NCBI GenBank assembly: GCA_023391155.1
Contig: JAEWBM010000021.1
Span: forward strand, 1 to 62,647
Direction: 5' to 3'
Length of the DNA stretch: 62,647 bases
Source of the DNA: Acidobacteriota bacterium
GTDB lineage: Bacteria > Acidobacteriota > Blastocatellia > Pyrinomonadales > Pyrinomonadaceae
Shown here: piece by piece, positions 8,430-16,329 of the stretch
Layout: every line of letters starts with the position of its first letter
How positions within the stretch are numbered: position 1 is the first letter of the stretch
Translations under genes and position numbers: made by a program
The notes under the pieces: generated by a model
Database searches by the model: none
What the model saw: the letters and a program-made list of their open reading frames with translations, nothing else
What the model was told of the DNA's origin: nothing

Positions 8430-9425
8430 TTAATCGATCACCCTCAGCGGGAGCCTTTCCCTGTCTTCAACCTCGTCCATTTCGCCCTGTATCACCGGGG
8501 GAAACTGGCGCTTTTCGCCGCCCCGCTGCGGGATGTCGATTATGTCGTAAGGTTCCAGCTCCACGTCCAAGGCCGCGTCGGATTCGATCTTGTTCAGATC
8601 GGCCGAGATCGTCTCCGTCTCGCCCCCTGCACGGCGAAAGATCGTGATCTCGCCCGCGCTTCCGTTCTTTGCGACACCCCCGGCGGTCGCGATCGCCCGG
8701 CTCAGAGTCAGTTCATTGCGTAGCTGTATCGGCCCCGGAGTATTGACGCCGCCGATCACATAGACCGGCGGGGCCTCCAAAATGGTGACGATATCGCCGC
8801 TTCTTATCCACGGGTTCGCTTCCGGCTCGCCCTTCAAAATATCCGCGACCTTGATCCTCAAAGTCCGCGACGCCGGCGGCCCCGCCGAGCTGTTGACGAA
8901 CTCGGTTTTCTGAACAACTGCTTCGCAGCCGGCCATCGCGGGCCGGAAGATCGTGATCTCACCGCTCGCGATATCCGTTATGCCGCCCGCGATCACGATC
9001 GTCTCCAGAAGCCGGACCGGACGCTTTATCTGCAGGCGAGCCGGATTCCGGACCCCGCCCGCGATCAGCGCTTCAGGCCGTCCGGAGCGGTCCAGTATCC
9101 GCACGACGATCTTCGGATCGCGCAGCGTTCGCGAAAATTCCCGCGTGAGATCCGCCGCCACCTCGTCTTCCGTCCGGCAAAGCGCATAGATCTGCGTGCC
9201 AAGTTCCTCGAGCCCGTCAAGAAAGCCTTCCGGCGTAAGCGTGCCCCGCCAGTCATGCTCGAAACTCCCGACAATGTCGACATCCACCACATCGCCAAGA
9301 TGAATGCGGCTGATCGGATCCCGGGCCGGACTTGTCTCGCCGTTCTGCCCAATAGCAGGCAGGTAGTGGCCGGCAAACAGCATGAATGCGAGTGAGAGAA
9401 ATAACGAGGGTCGCAAGATGTTCAA
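8430..9425 (-). CDS. Polysaccharide export protein with SLBB repeats (Wza-like)
   Basis: This 331-residue protein has a signal peptide to about residue 26, an N-terminal poly_export domain (LGDVVDVDIVGSFEHDWRGT, about 42-115) and two SLBB/ubiquitin-like repeats (ALIAGGVRNPARLQI and VYVIGGVNTPGPIQL). This is the periplasmic and outer-membrane component for capsule or exopolysaccharide export. There is no lipobox cysteine at the processing site, unlike E. coli Wza. No glycosyltransferase, Wzc or flippase gene is nearby, so its partners must be elsewhere. The next genes in the same direction encode a zinc ribbon upstream and a small membrane protein downstream. Confidence 0.88.
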   Translation of the reverse strand: MNILRPSLFLSLAFMLFAGHYLPAIGQNGETSPARDPISRIHLGDVVDVDIVGSFEHDWRGTLTPEGFLDGLEELGTQIYALCRTEDEVAADLTREFSRTLRDPKIVVRILDRSGRPEALIAGGVRNPARLQIKRPVRLLETIVIAGGITDIASGEITIFRPAMAGCEAVVQKTEFVNSSAGPPASRTLRIKVADILKGEPEANPWIRSGDIVTILEAPPVYVIGGVNTPGPIQLRNELTLSRAIATAGGVAKNGSAGEITIFRRAGGETETISADLNKIESDAALDVELEPYDIIDIPQRGGEKRQFPPVIQGEMDEVEDRERLPLRVID

Positions 9426-9430
9426 AATAC

Positions 9431-9646
9431 TTACTGCCCGCGAACTTTCGGGGGAACGGGCTTTTTGTTCTTTTTCCCGCGGCGGGGCGAAATAACGGTT
9501 CCCGGGACGGCGAACCCGCGAAACTCCAAATTACATCCGTCGCACAGCAAATTGTACCGAAACAGGGCCTTCGACCACAGCGGCGTGGGCCGGTATCCTT
9601 TCCGCACGCGGTGGCTGCGGCATTTAGGGCATTTCTGCGAGATCAT
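9431..9646 (-). CDS. Small zinc-ribbon protein
   Basis: This 71-residue protein carries CPKC near the N-terminus and CDGC about 27 residues later, with a basic, Lys/Pro-rich tail. It fits a single treble-clef or ribbon zinc finger of unknown role. Its ATG shares one base with the stop codon of the upstream membrane protein gene (TAATG), and its stop is five bases before the export protein start, so it belongs to the operon at 10620-6884. Confidence 0.75.
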   Translation of the reverse strand: MISQKCPKCRSHRVRKGYRPTPLWSKALFRYNLLCDGCNLEFRGFAVPGTVISPRRGKKNKKPVPPKVRGQ

Positions 9647-10620
9647 TAATTATCGTCGTTCTCGGCGTAAATGATTTCTTTCCGGCCCGCATCGAGTGCA
9701 AGCATTGCTGCCCTTACCTCCGCAGCGGTCTCACCCTTTGGGCCGCCGGCCCCTCCCTTGAGTTCGATCAAGGCAAGCGCCTCACGGTAATGTCCCGCAG
9801 AAGCAGGCATATCTCCCGACGCTGCCGCCGCCTCTGCCTGCTCAATGAGGCCGGTCACGGTCAGCGTGTCGATGATCTCGTCGATCACCGACAATGATTC
9901 GAGGAATGTCGCCTCCCGGGGATAATAGATCAAAGCCTGGTCGATCACGCCGGCCGCCCGTCTGGCGGATTCCATTCGATCAGATATTTTATCACGTGAG
10001 TGGGCTTCAAGCGTATGTTTGCGTACCTCTATCTCCGCCCAGCGTGTTAAATGATAGCGGTGATATCGCCTCACCGACCGAACCCCTTTCTTAAAAGCCT
10101 CTAACCTGGGTGAACCCGGAGACACCCGCGGTATCTCGCGGTCCATCGTCCGTAGATAATCCTCGCACAGGTCGCAAACTTCGCGGTGAGCGGCTGCGAC
10201 CCTTGGCAGCACCTTCGCGGCATCGGATCTTTGGGCGATCATTCCGAGTGCCGCCTGATTTTGTTCAAGTGTAAGCTTCTCCCTCTCAGCTCGCGGCCGC
10301 TTGGGAACCATCCTTAGATTCCGCTCCAAACGCTGCTGTTCACGATAGTGCCGTCCCCTCGCCGCCCGCAGCACCAATTCGCGAAAGATCACCGCGCTTC
10401 CTAAAACCACGCTCGCTGCCAGGCCGGCTCCGATCCACGGGCTCTCGGATTCCCCATCCATCACGCCCCACAGCACAAAGAACGCGGCGAGGGCAACAGC
10501 CGTTGCCAAAACGTAATATCCTTGTGCGGGCAGCCAGTATGGCGGGCGTGAACGCCGGGTCACGGGCCGGTGACGGCCCGAAATTGTTTGAGGATCTCTT
10601 AGGTTTCTTACCGGCATCAA
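9646..10620 (-). CDS. Membrane-anchored helical protein of unknown function
   Basis: This 324-residue protein has a basic N-terminus, two transmembrane helices (about residues 33-52 and 62-81) and a long helical cytoplasmic part with charged segments that look coiled-coil (RGRHYREQQRLERNLR; later EQAEAAAASGDMPASAGHYREAL, a TPR-like end). I do not recognise a family. It is the first gene of the minus-strand group ending with the secreted protease. A weak promoter pair precedes it: TTGACA (10670-10665) and TATAAA (10644-10639), but 20 bases apart. Confidence 0.65.
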   Translation of the reverse strand: MMPVRNLRDPQTISGRHRPVTRRSRPPYWLPAQGYYVLATAVALAAFFVLWGVMDGESESPWIGAGLAASVVLGSAVIFRELVLRAARGRHYREQQRLERNLRMVPKRPRAEREKLTLEQNQAALGMIAQRSDAAKVLPRVAAAHREVCDLCEDYLRTMDREIPRVSPGSPRLEAFKKGVRSVRRYHRYHLTRWAEIEVRKHTLEAHSRDKISDRMESARRAAGVIDQALIYYPREATFLESLSVIDEIIDTLTVTGLIEQAEAAAASGDMPASAGHYREALALIELKGGAGGPKGETAAEVRAAMLALDAGRKEIIYAENDDN

Positions 10621-10715
10621 ACCAGTGAGGAAAGTGTGTTTATAGTGCGGTTTTTGGATATCCTTGTCAATTGCCCGTCTATCACCAAAGCGGCGATTAA
10701 CTTCCCAGTTTCTGC

Positions 10716-10721
10716 TATAAT
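10716..10721 (+). promoter_or_regulatory. Candidate -10 box; possible leaderless start
   Basis: A perfect TATAAT ends nine bases before the ATG at 10730. With usual spacing, transcription would start at or within two bases of that ATG, giving a leaderless message. No good -35 is visible at 16-18 bases. Confidence 0.35.
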
Positions 10722-10729
10722 CATCGCCG

Positions 10730-10906
10730 ATGGCAAAGCGGCCGAAAAAGAAAGAGGCGTCGATCTACAAATCGATCCGCAAACCTACGGCTCCGCCCTC
10801 GCAGAAGATGGGTAAAGATAAGCCGGAGGAAAAGGCCGATCCCGCAGGGCGGAAGGTCAAGCACAAAGGCAAACTGCGGCCCGACGAAAACAATGGCAAT
10901 ATTTAG
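10730..10906 (+). CDS. Small basic Lys-rich protein
   Basis: This 58-residue open frame begins MAKRPKKKEASIYKSIRK and is rich in Lys, Arg and Pro, with no hydrophobic segment. It overlaps the next gene by 14 bases (that gene's ATG is at 10893). The combination of a TATAAT just upstream, no stop-rich composition and tight overlap with the following gene supports it being real. It is unrecognised; a nucleic-acid or ribosome-associated protein would fit the charge, but this is a guess. Confidence 0.6.
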   Translation: MAKRPKKKEASIYKSIRKPTAPPSQKMGKDKPEEKADPAGRKVKHKGKLRPDENNGNI

Positions 10907-11141
10907 ATCCGCCAAAAAAGTAAAGAGTGACGCTCCCGCGGCCGACGTTTGGGCCCGGCCCGAGATGCAGGTCACCTTCCGCGCCGAGATCATGCCCGGC
11001 CGCAGCCAGGAGGAGCGCACGTTTCGGATCAAAACCGTGTTGCCCAACGGCCGTGTCACGCTCTATGACTTTCCCGACGAACACCGCCAGGGCTCCTTTG
11101 AACCAGTTAATTTTCAGCGAAACGTAAAGAAACCTGCTTAG
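10893..11141 (+). CDS. Small conserved-looking protein of unknown function
   Basis: This 82-residue protein has a basic N-terminus (MAIFRSAKKVKSD) and a compact beta-rich core (MQVTFRAEIMPGRSQEERTF, then VLPNGRVTLYDFPDEHR). It overlaps the upstream small gene by 14 bases, so the two are translationally coupled. Its stop overlaps the stop of the convergent MBL gene within a four-base TTAG. No function can be assigned. Confidence 0.7.
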   Translation: MAIFRSAKKVKSDAPAADVWARPEMQVTFRAEIMPGRSQEERTFRIKTVLPNGRVTLYDFPDEHRQGSFEPVNFQRNVKKPA

Positions 11142-11908
11142 AATTCGTACGGCCTTCCGACCTCTAACGGGGTGATCTCACGATCGAGCTCGGCAAGCTC
11201 GCGAACTACTGTTTCCCGGTACATCGGCTTGATATTTATCGCATAGACGGGACAATCGGTTTTGAACTTGTTCAGTTCGATATCCAGTCGCTTCGGGGTC
11301 AGGTGATGCGAGATGTCGGCGAGCTGTGTCATTTCATCCGGAAAGGCACACTCGATCAATAGCGCGTCCAGCCGATCAGCCCCGTTCACCGCATCCCAAA
11401 ACCCGCCTGCCTCCGCAGTATCACCGGAGATCGCTATCCTCGTCTCGCCGTCCGAGATCAAAAATCCCGCCGACGGCACCTTGTGATTGACCTTCACCGC
11501 CTCAATAGCGAGATGTGCTGCCTTAAATTCTGCCGCCGGGTCTATTTCTGAATATTTAAGAACCGGGCCGTGCTCGTTCTGCAGCTCCGAAAAATCGGGG
11601 TAAACGTCCCAATTGAATATGTCTCGGCGCAGAACTTCCAGCACCGCAGCTTCGGCGTGAACACGTATCGGTGAACGCAGTGTCGCAAAAAGGTCATCCA
11701 CAAACAGCGGAAGTCCCGCGATATGGTCCAAATGGGCATGTGTCAACACGACATCGCGAACGTTCTCGCGCTGGCGCGGGCTTGCCGCCATCGCCAGGCT
11801 GCCGGCGTCTATCGCCACCGCGTCATCTATTACGAAACAGGTCAAGTGCTGGCCGCCGGTCGGGCTGCCATCGTGGGCGATGGTGCTGGGCAGGAGTTGC
11901 AGTTTCAC
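11138..11908 (-). CDS. MBL-fold hydrolase, class II cyclic-nucleotide phosphodiesterase-like
   Basis: This 256-residue cytoplasmic protein has the metallo-beta-lactamase motif HAHLDH at residues 57-62, a further metal-binding region SGDTAEAGGFWD and a late SHHLTP motif. The N-terminal stretch LTCFVIDDAVAIDAGS and the overall order match class II cAMP/cGMP phosphodiesterases (PDEase_II). Hydrolysis of a cyclic nucleotide is likely but other MBL substrates are possible. It is followed 37 bases downstream of an SDR gene in the same direction. Confidence 0.8.
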   Translation of the reverse strand: MKLQLLPSTIAHDGSPTGGQHLTCFVIDDAVAIDAGSLAMAASPRQRENVRDVVLTHAHLDHIAGLPLFVDDLFATLRSPIRVHAEAAVLEVLRRDIFNWDVYPDFSELQNEHGPVLKYSEIDPAAEFKAAHLAIEAVKVNHKVPSAGFLISDGETRIAISGDTAEAGGFWDAVNGADRLDALLIECAFPDEMTQLADISHHLTPKRLDIELNKFKTDCPVYAINIKPMYRETVVRELAELDREITPLEVGRPYEF

Positions 11909-11945
11909 GTTCCCTCAATTATGCGGCGGTGAGAGCCGCGATCCT

Positions 11946-12707
11946 TTAACGGGCACAGGTCTGGGCTCGGCCCCCATCGACCTCATAAGTCACGCCGGTG
12001 ATCCAGGACGCCCTGTCCGAGGCCAAAAAGTGAATCAACTCGGCCACGTCACGCGGCTCCCCCGGCCTTCCGATCGGATGCGTCTCTCTTGAATGCTCAA
12101 GAAATTTTTCGTAAGCATCCTCCGCCATGCCCCCGCGCCTGTGTAAATTTGATACGACCACTCCCGGATTGACCGCATTGACACGGATGCCCTTCGGTGC
12201 GAGTTCCAGTGCCGTGCACCGGGTAAGCTGATCCACTGCGGCCTTTGAAACGCAATAGGCAAGGACACCCGGGAACGCCCTGACACCCGTCACGCTGGAA
12301 ACATTGACGACATTTCCCTTTGTCGCCTCAAGATGCGGCACGCATTTTTGCATTAGATAGAAGACAGAACGCAGGTTGATCTGCATCATTTTGTCCCACT
12401 CGTCGAGCGTTGTGTCCTCGATCGAGCCGTTCTTGATGATCCCCGCCGCGTTTACTAACACGTCGATCCGGCCCGAATGCTGGGCCGTCTCTGAAATAAG
12501 CCGCTCGACCTGAGTGGTCTCAGTTACATCGGCAAGATGCGTGCGAATGGACCCGGGCATCTCGCGAGCCTCCTCGCGGGTAATGCCAAGCTCGGCCTCG
12601 CTTCGGCCAACGGCCACCACTTCGTACCCGCTTTCCGCAAATAGCAGTGCCGTAGCACGCCCGATCCCGCTGCTTGCACCCGTGACCAGAGCAACTTTCT
12701 TTTCCAT
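11946..12707 (-). CDS. SDR-family oxidoreductase
   Basis: A classical short-chain dehydrogenase/reductase of 253 residues. It shows the NAD(P) glycine motif TGASSGIG (9-16), NAAG (86-89), the catalytic serine region NVSS (about 135-138), YCVSK (Tyr151, Lys155) and the NPG motif after the active site. The residue after strand 2 region (VGRSEAEL) with Arg suggests NADP preference, which is uncertain. FabG-like sequences share this layout, but no fatty-acid gene is nearby, so the substrate stays open. Confidence 0.88.
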   Translation of the reverse strand: MEKKVALVTGASSGIGRATALLFAESGYEVVAVGRSEAELGITREEAREMPGSIRTHLADVTETTQVERLISETAQHSGRIDVLVNAAGIIKNGSIEDTTLDEWDKMMQINLRSVFYLMQKCVPHLEATKGNVVNVSSVTGVRAFPGVLAYCVSKAAVDQLTRCTALELAPKGIRVNAVNPGVVVSNLHRRGGMAEDAYEKFLEHSRETHPIGRPGEPRDVAELIHFLASDRASWITGVTYEVDGGRAQTCAR

Positions 12708-12794
12708 ATAATAGCCTGTCGATGAACGGGGACAAGCATATCAATCCTATTGATCGTCTTGCAAACAGACGCCCGCTACGCGCGCCTTTTGCAC

Positions 12795-12829
12795 AAAAAA
12801 GAACGGCCGCTCAAAAAAAGCGGCCGTTC
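12795..12829 (-). terminator. Intrinsic terminator
   Basis: An 11-bp perfect inverted repeat gaacggccgct / agcggccgttc (12801-12811 and 12819-12829) is followed on the minus strand by TTTTTT. It lies 48 bases downstream of the minus-strand gene 12877-13098. Confidence 0.8.
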
Positions 12830-12876
12830 GGTATAAAGACAAAACTATTGCTATTTTCGCCTGGCCCGTCTACAGC

Positions 12877-13098
12877 TTATGATTCGGGCTGTGTGCGCGG
12901 CTGTGCAAAAAGCTGTTCAAAAGCGATCTTCGTCTCGTCACGCTTGCGAGTCTGAAAATCGTTCACCCAGCTGGAAACTGTGGAAACCATTTCGCGGGCT
13001 TGTTCGCGCTTGGACCGGACTGCAGACTTGGCCGGTTTTTCGGCCTTTTTCGCTACAGTTCCTTTTTTGATCACCTTGACCTTCATTTTACCAGTCAT
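12877..13098 (-). CDS. Small basic protein of unknown function
   Basis: This 73-residue protein has a Lys/Ala-rich N-terminal half resembling histone-like tails (KKGTVAKKAEKPAKSAVRSK) and a helical C-terminal half. It has an excellent ribosome-binding site (aggagg, nine bases before the ATG at 13098), its own terminator and a region upstream with no other gene, so it is a single-gene unit that may be well expressed. Binding to nucleic acid is a reasonable guess but is not shown. Confidence 0.7.
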   Translation of the reverse strand: MTGKMKVKVIKKGTVAKKAEKPAKSAVRSKREQAREMVSTVSSWVNDFQTRKRDETKIAFEQLFAQPRTQPES

Positions 13099-13447
13099 AA
13101 TCTACTTCCTCCTTGTACTTGAATCGAACGCTTTTTTGTATCGTTCGCTTATGAATTGCTTACGTTATGATATGGAAGCAAACCCTGTGCCACATATAGA
13201 ACGTGGGGCCCGATCATTTTTGCATTTGCTTTGAAACTATTTCAGCTGTCTCGAAAGAACTTTTTGCATTTTGCAAAGGAATCCGGCTGAAATTTGCGAA
13301 CTGCTAACTCCTATACGCCGCGTGCCCGCTCGAAGTTCCCTAAACATTTTCGCCTCTCGGCCCGATATTCTCTGCACTCTAAGACGCTTTTTGCCTAGCC
13401 TTGCGGACAATGAAGATCAAGGAACGGGGCTTGCCCGAATAAGGGTG
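13099..13447. other. Non-coding region between divergent genes
   Basis: This 349-base stretch is clearly less GC-rich than its neighbours. It holds an inverted repeat cgaacg / cgttcg (near 13127-13150) just upstream of the small basic gene's ribosome-binding site, and T-rich runs. I see no convincing RNA gene or promoter pair. A reading frame is open from 13271 into the next gene, but its codon content before 13448 does not look coding. Confidence 0.5.
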
Positions 13448-14149
13448 ATGAATTACACCGACCCGATCATCATCTATTTGGCAATTGGTGCCCCGGTGGC
13501 TATGCACCGGTTCTTTCAACTTGAACGTCCGGTTACAATTCGCACCCTTTTTGCCGTCGGATTCACGCTTCTCGTCTGGCCGATCGAGGCGTATCGCATA
13601 TTGTCACGCGGCCGCCGGCAAAGTTTTTCGAAACCTGACTACTTATTAACGCGTGAAAACTCACCGGAAACTATCATCGCCGAAGCGGAAAATATCGAAG
13701 CCGCCATTTTAGACGCGGCGGGAGCTTTTCGATCTTCCGTGCGGTCAAGCCGGGCAGAGGCTCTCGACCGATATATCGGACTTGCCGTCGTACACATGAA
13801 CGGCATTCCGGCCGGCAGCGCGGCTCGCGATTTCATGGCCGCGGCCGGCAGCCAGGAACAAAAGATCGGCGCTCGGTGTCTTATTAGACGCAACCGCAGG
13901 CTGCTTGAGCATCATCTCAACAGGGCCCGCAAAGATGTTTTGAAAGAATTTTTTGGTAACGGCAGTCCGTCCCACGCCACGCCTGTTCGAAATTTGCTCC
14001 TCGATCTCGCCCGCGTGCTGAACGATCCGCCGCTTGCCGCTGAGCTTGGCCACTCTCCGGCCGGCATCGACAAGGAGTCAATACAATGGAAGCCGCCCTC
14101 AGAACTGCAGAACAACACCGCGATCGAACAGACGCGGGTCGCGGCCTGA
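13448..14149 (+). CDS. Membrane-anchored protein of unknown function
   Basis: This 233-residue protein has two N-terminal hydrophobic helices (about residues 4-18 and 28-48) and a helical soluble part. The start at 13448 (MNYTDPIIIYLAIGAP) is chosen because the hydrophobic anchor begins there; an upstream in-frame ATG would add about 59 unlikely residues. It overlaps the next gene by 64 bases. No family is recognised; the soluble part has many Arg and Ala (RNRRLLEHHLNRARKDVLKE). Confidence 0.6.
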   Translation: MNYTDPIIIYLAIGAPVAMHRFFQLERPVTIRTLFAVGFTLLVWPIEAYRILSRGRRQSFSKPDYLLTRENSPETIIAEAENIEAAILDAAGAFRSSVRSSRAEALDRYIGLAVVHMNGIPAGSAARDFMAAAGSQEQKIGARCLIRRNRRLLEHHLNRARKDVLKEFFGNGSPSHATPVRNLLLDLARVLNDPPLAAELGHSPAGIDKESIQWKPPSELQNNTAIEQTRVAA

Positions 14150-14775
14150 CCGCCCCTCTCGACCTCGTCACTTCGACGCCCGCGATCGAATCCCGCATCG
14201 CGGAATTCGCCGCCCGCTCCGCCGAAATGGCGTCCGAGCGAAACCTATATAAAAACGACGATGAACGTCTTGCGGCCGAATCGATGAAACGGCCTGTCAG
14301 CACGCGAGCTTCGTTCACGATATTCGGTGCGGCCATCGGCTTTCTGCCAACCTTTAGCGTAACCGTCGCGATCCTCTTGAATAGTGTCCGTTACGACGAC
14401 AAGACCCTTTTGTGGGCGATGCTTTTTTCTATTGCCGCAGCCGTCACCGGCGGCGTCGGCGGGCTCATGGGCAGGTACGCAGCAAGGCTCGTTGAGAACG
14501 CCCGTGCGAAGCGCCTATCGGTCCATCTCAGCCTGCTCCCGTTTATCGGAGCGATCTGGGGAGGTGCAGCCGGAGCCCTAGGCGGTGTATTTCTGTTTGT
14601 CATCGGGGCGTTTTTCGGTGCGGTGATCGGCGGGTTGATCGGATTCGTCACCGTCCCGATCTTCAGCCTGCTTCATACGATGATGCGTCAAGGCGATAGC
14701 ATCGAGCTTGGCCACCTGCTTCCGATCATATTCGCCATCGTGGGCACACTCTCCGCCGCCATCCTCAGCATATAG
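14086..14775 (+). CDS. Multi-pass membrane protein with Gly-rich helices
   Basis: This 229-residue protein has a soluble N-terminus (about 75 residues) and five hydrophobic helices. Glycine-rich stretches (TGGVGGLMGRYAARL and GGAAGALGGVFLFVIGAFFG) suggest tightly packed helix pairs. The start at 14086 has aaggag eight bases upstream and lies inside the end of the previous gene, so the two are coupled. Function unknown. Confidence 0.65.
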   Translation: MEAALRTAEQHRDRTDAGRGLTAPLDLVTSTPAIESRIAEFAARSAEMASERNLYKNDDERLAAESMKRPVSTRASFTIFGAAIGFLPTFSVTVAILLNSVRYDDKTLLWAMLFSIAAAVTGGVGGLMGRYAARLVENARAKRLSVHLSLLPFIGAIWGGAAGALGGVFLFVIGAFFGAVIGGLIGFVTVPIFSLLHTMMRQGDSIELGHLLPIIFAIVGTLSAAILSI

Positions 14776-14829
14776 GCCGCGGCACGCTCGAACGCGAGTC
14801 TCAACGAAGGTGCCATTCGTCAATAGTTA

Positions 14830-15402
14830 ATGTTTAACAGATCTATCATCGTGATCACTATATGCGTTCTGGCTGCGGCGGACTTTGCATTGGGCCAGGG
14901 TAGATCGGAGACTGCGAGATCTAACGGCGACGTTCGGCTCACGATGAAATTCGATTCAGTCGAATATCGAGAGGGAGAAGCTGACCTATGCTCCGCAGTG
15001 GTAAATTTAATATTGCGTTTCGAAAATGTCAGTAGGTCTCCGGTTTTCTTCCCGAAAGAGATCGACGGCGTTACCCGGATCTGGGTGAGCAAAACTGAAG
15101 AGGACGCGCGACTCGGCCGTTATACACAAAGTTCTAGTTTAAGTCTTTACACGATGGAGCTTGACGAAGACTCGGTAGTAAACTTGGAACGCTTGGAGCC
15201 CGGCAATAGCCTGGAACTCGCGGAATCTGTGAATTTGTTCGTACCCATTCGTGAGACGAGAGCTGAACCTATCCCGGGCTCGCTCGAGCCGGGCAGTTAT
15301 CTTCTGAGAGTCCAGGTTCGCGTTAGAGGTACGACGACCCTCACGTCTGATTGGATTAAATTCACCCTGGAGCGTCCGGATCTTTGTGAAGAACGGACCT
15401 GA
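14830..15402 (+). CDS. Secreted protein of unknown function
   Basis: This 190-residue protein has a clear signal peptide (MFNRSIIVITICVLAAADFALG) and a beta-rich mature part with LRFENVSRSPVFFPKEIDG and EPGSYLLRVQVRVRG, which looks like an immunoglobulin-like fold. The base composition is lower in GC than its neighbours. It stands alone; the following 160 bases up to the DUF2490 gene include a CT-rich run (cactctccactctcc) but no feature I can name. Confidence 0.65.
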   Translation: MFNRSIIVITICVLAAADFALGQGRSETARSNGDVRLTMKFDSVEYREGEADLCSAVVNLILRFENVSRSPVFFPKEIDGVTRIWVSKTEEDARLGRYTQSSSLSLYTMELDEDSVVNLERLEPGNSLELAESVNLFVPIRETRAEPIPGSLEPGSYLLRVQVRVRGTTTLTSDWIKFTLERPDLCEERT

Positions 15403-15562
15403 TCCCGAAATGACCCACTGGGTTTTAATCCAGCGCCTCATCACTCTCCACTCTCCACCCTCAACTTTTTTCACTCCCGTAACATTGATGTAACTTGAGT
15501 GTTAATACAATGGTGGCTTACATGGCGGGTTAACAATCTATTAATAAGGATGAAACAAAAAA

Positions 15563-16279
15563 TTGCACCTCATTAACACTCGTTTTCGCACCATCGCTCT
15601 CCTGATCTGTCTGACGCTTTCGGCCGCCGCCGCCGCTCTGGCTCAGGAGGAACTCCCGGATCGCGATTTCCAGGTCTGGAATGAAACTAAGGTCGTGATC
15701 CCCATCGTCAAAAAGACCGATGCCAACGGCAAGACCACCGATAAGGTCTCGTTTCTGATCCTCGGAACCCTGCGGCTGGGACAGAATCGCCTTTTCCCCC
15801 TCGAGCGGCGCATCGGTGCCGGCCTCGATATCAAGCTGAACGACAATTTCTCTATCTCGCCCTCGTATTACTATCGCAGCGGCGAGGAGATCCGCGGACG
15901 CCGGGATACCGAACATCGCATACGGATGGAGGTAAACTACGAGAAAAAGTGGCGCCCCTTCTCGATCAAGGACCGCAACCGGATCGAATACCGCGTCCGC
16001 AACTCGCGGTCTGATTCCGTTAGGTACCGTCATAAATTCACCTTTGCGGTTCCGATCCGGCGCGACGGCAAGGAGATCTTCGGGATCTTCGCCGCGACCG
16101 AGCCGTTCTACGACTTTTCTGCGAAGAAGTGGTCGAGGAACGAATTTTCGGCCGGCATCTCCCGAAAGCTTTCTTCGAATGTCTCGGCGGAGTTCTTTTA
16201 TTTGCGTCAGGACAATTCCTCCGGGACGATCCGCGCCATCAATGCTCTTGGGATGAATCTCAAGATACGGGTCGATTAA
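15563..16279 (+). CDS. DUF2490-type outer-membrane beta-barrel protein
   Basis: This 238-residue protein has a signal peptide ending in ALAQ and then alternating beta strands (FSISPSYYYRSGEE, RMEVNYEKKWRPF, NRIEYRVRNS) as in DUF2490 family proteins, predicted outer-membrane barrels. The in-frame start is TTG at 15563. An ATG at 15550, directly after aagg, would give MKQK and join this frame if the six-A run at 15557-15562 had one A fewer; as sequenced, that ATG meets a stop after eight codons. Either the TTG is used or the A-run is a slippage or error site. Confidence 0.75.
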   Translation: MHLINTRFRTIALLICLTLSAAAAALAQEELPDRDFQVWNETKVVIPIVKKTDANGKTTDKVSFLILGTLRLGQNRLFPLERRIGAGLDIKLNDNFSISPSYYYRSGEEIRGRRDTEHRIRMEVNYEKKWRPFSIKDRNRIEYRVRNSRSDSVRYRHKFTFAVPIRRDGKEIFGIFAATEPFYDFSAKKWSRNEFSAGISRKLSSNVSAEFFYLRQDNSSGTIRAINALGMNLKIRVD

Positions 16280-16329
16280 TCTCGAGCGGGCTTTTCCATT
16301 TCCGCCCCCGCGGATTTACTATTTAGCCG

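Noticed and set aside
11138..11141. Overlapping stop codons (TTAG) of convergent genes as a special feature; the same occurs at 4549-4552
   Set aside because: Four-base stop overlaps are common in compact genomes and need no special explanation.
12722..12955. Plus-strand frame between the SDR and the small basic gene
   Set aside because: It crosses the terminator at 12801-12829 and has no start signal.
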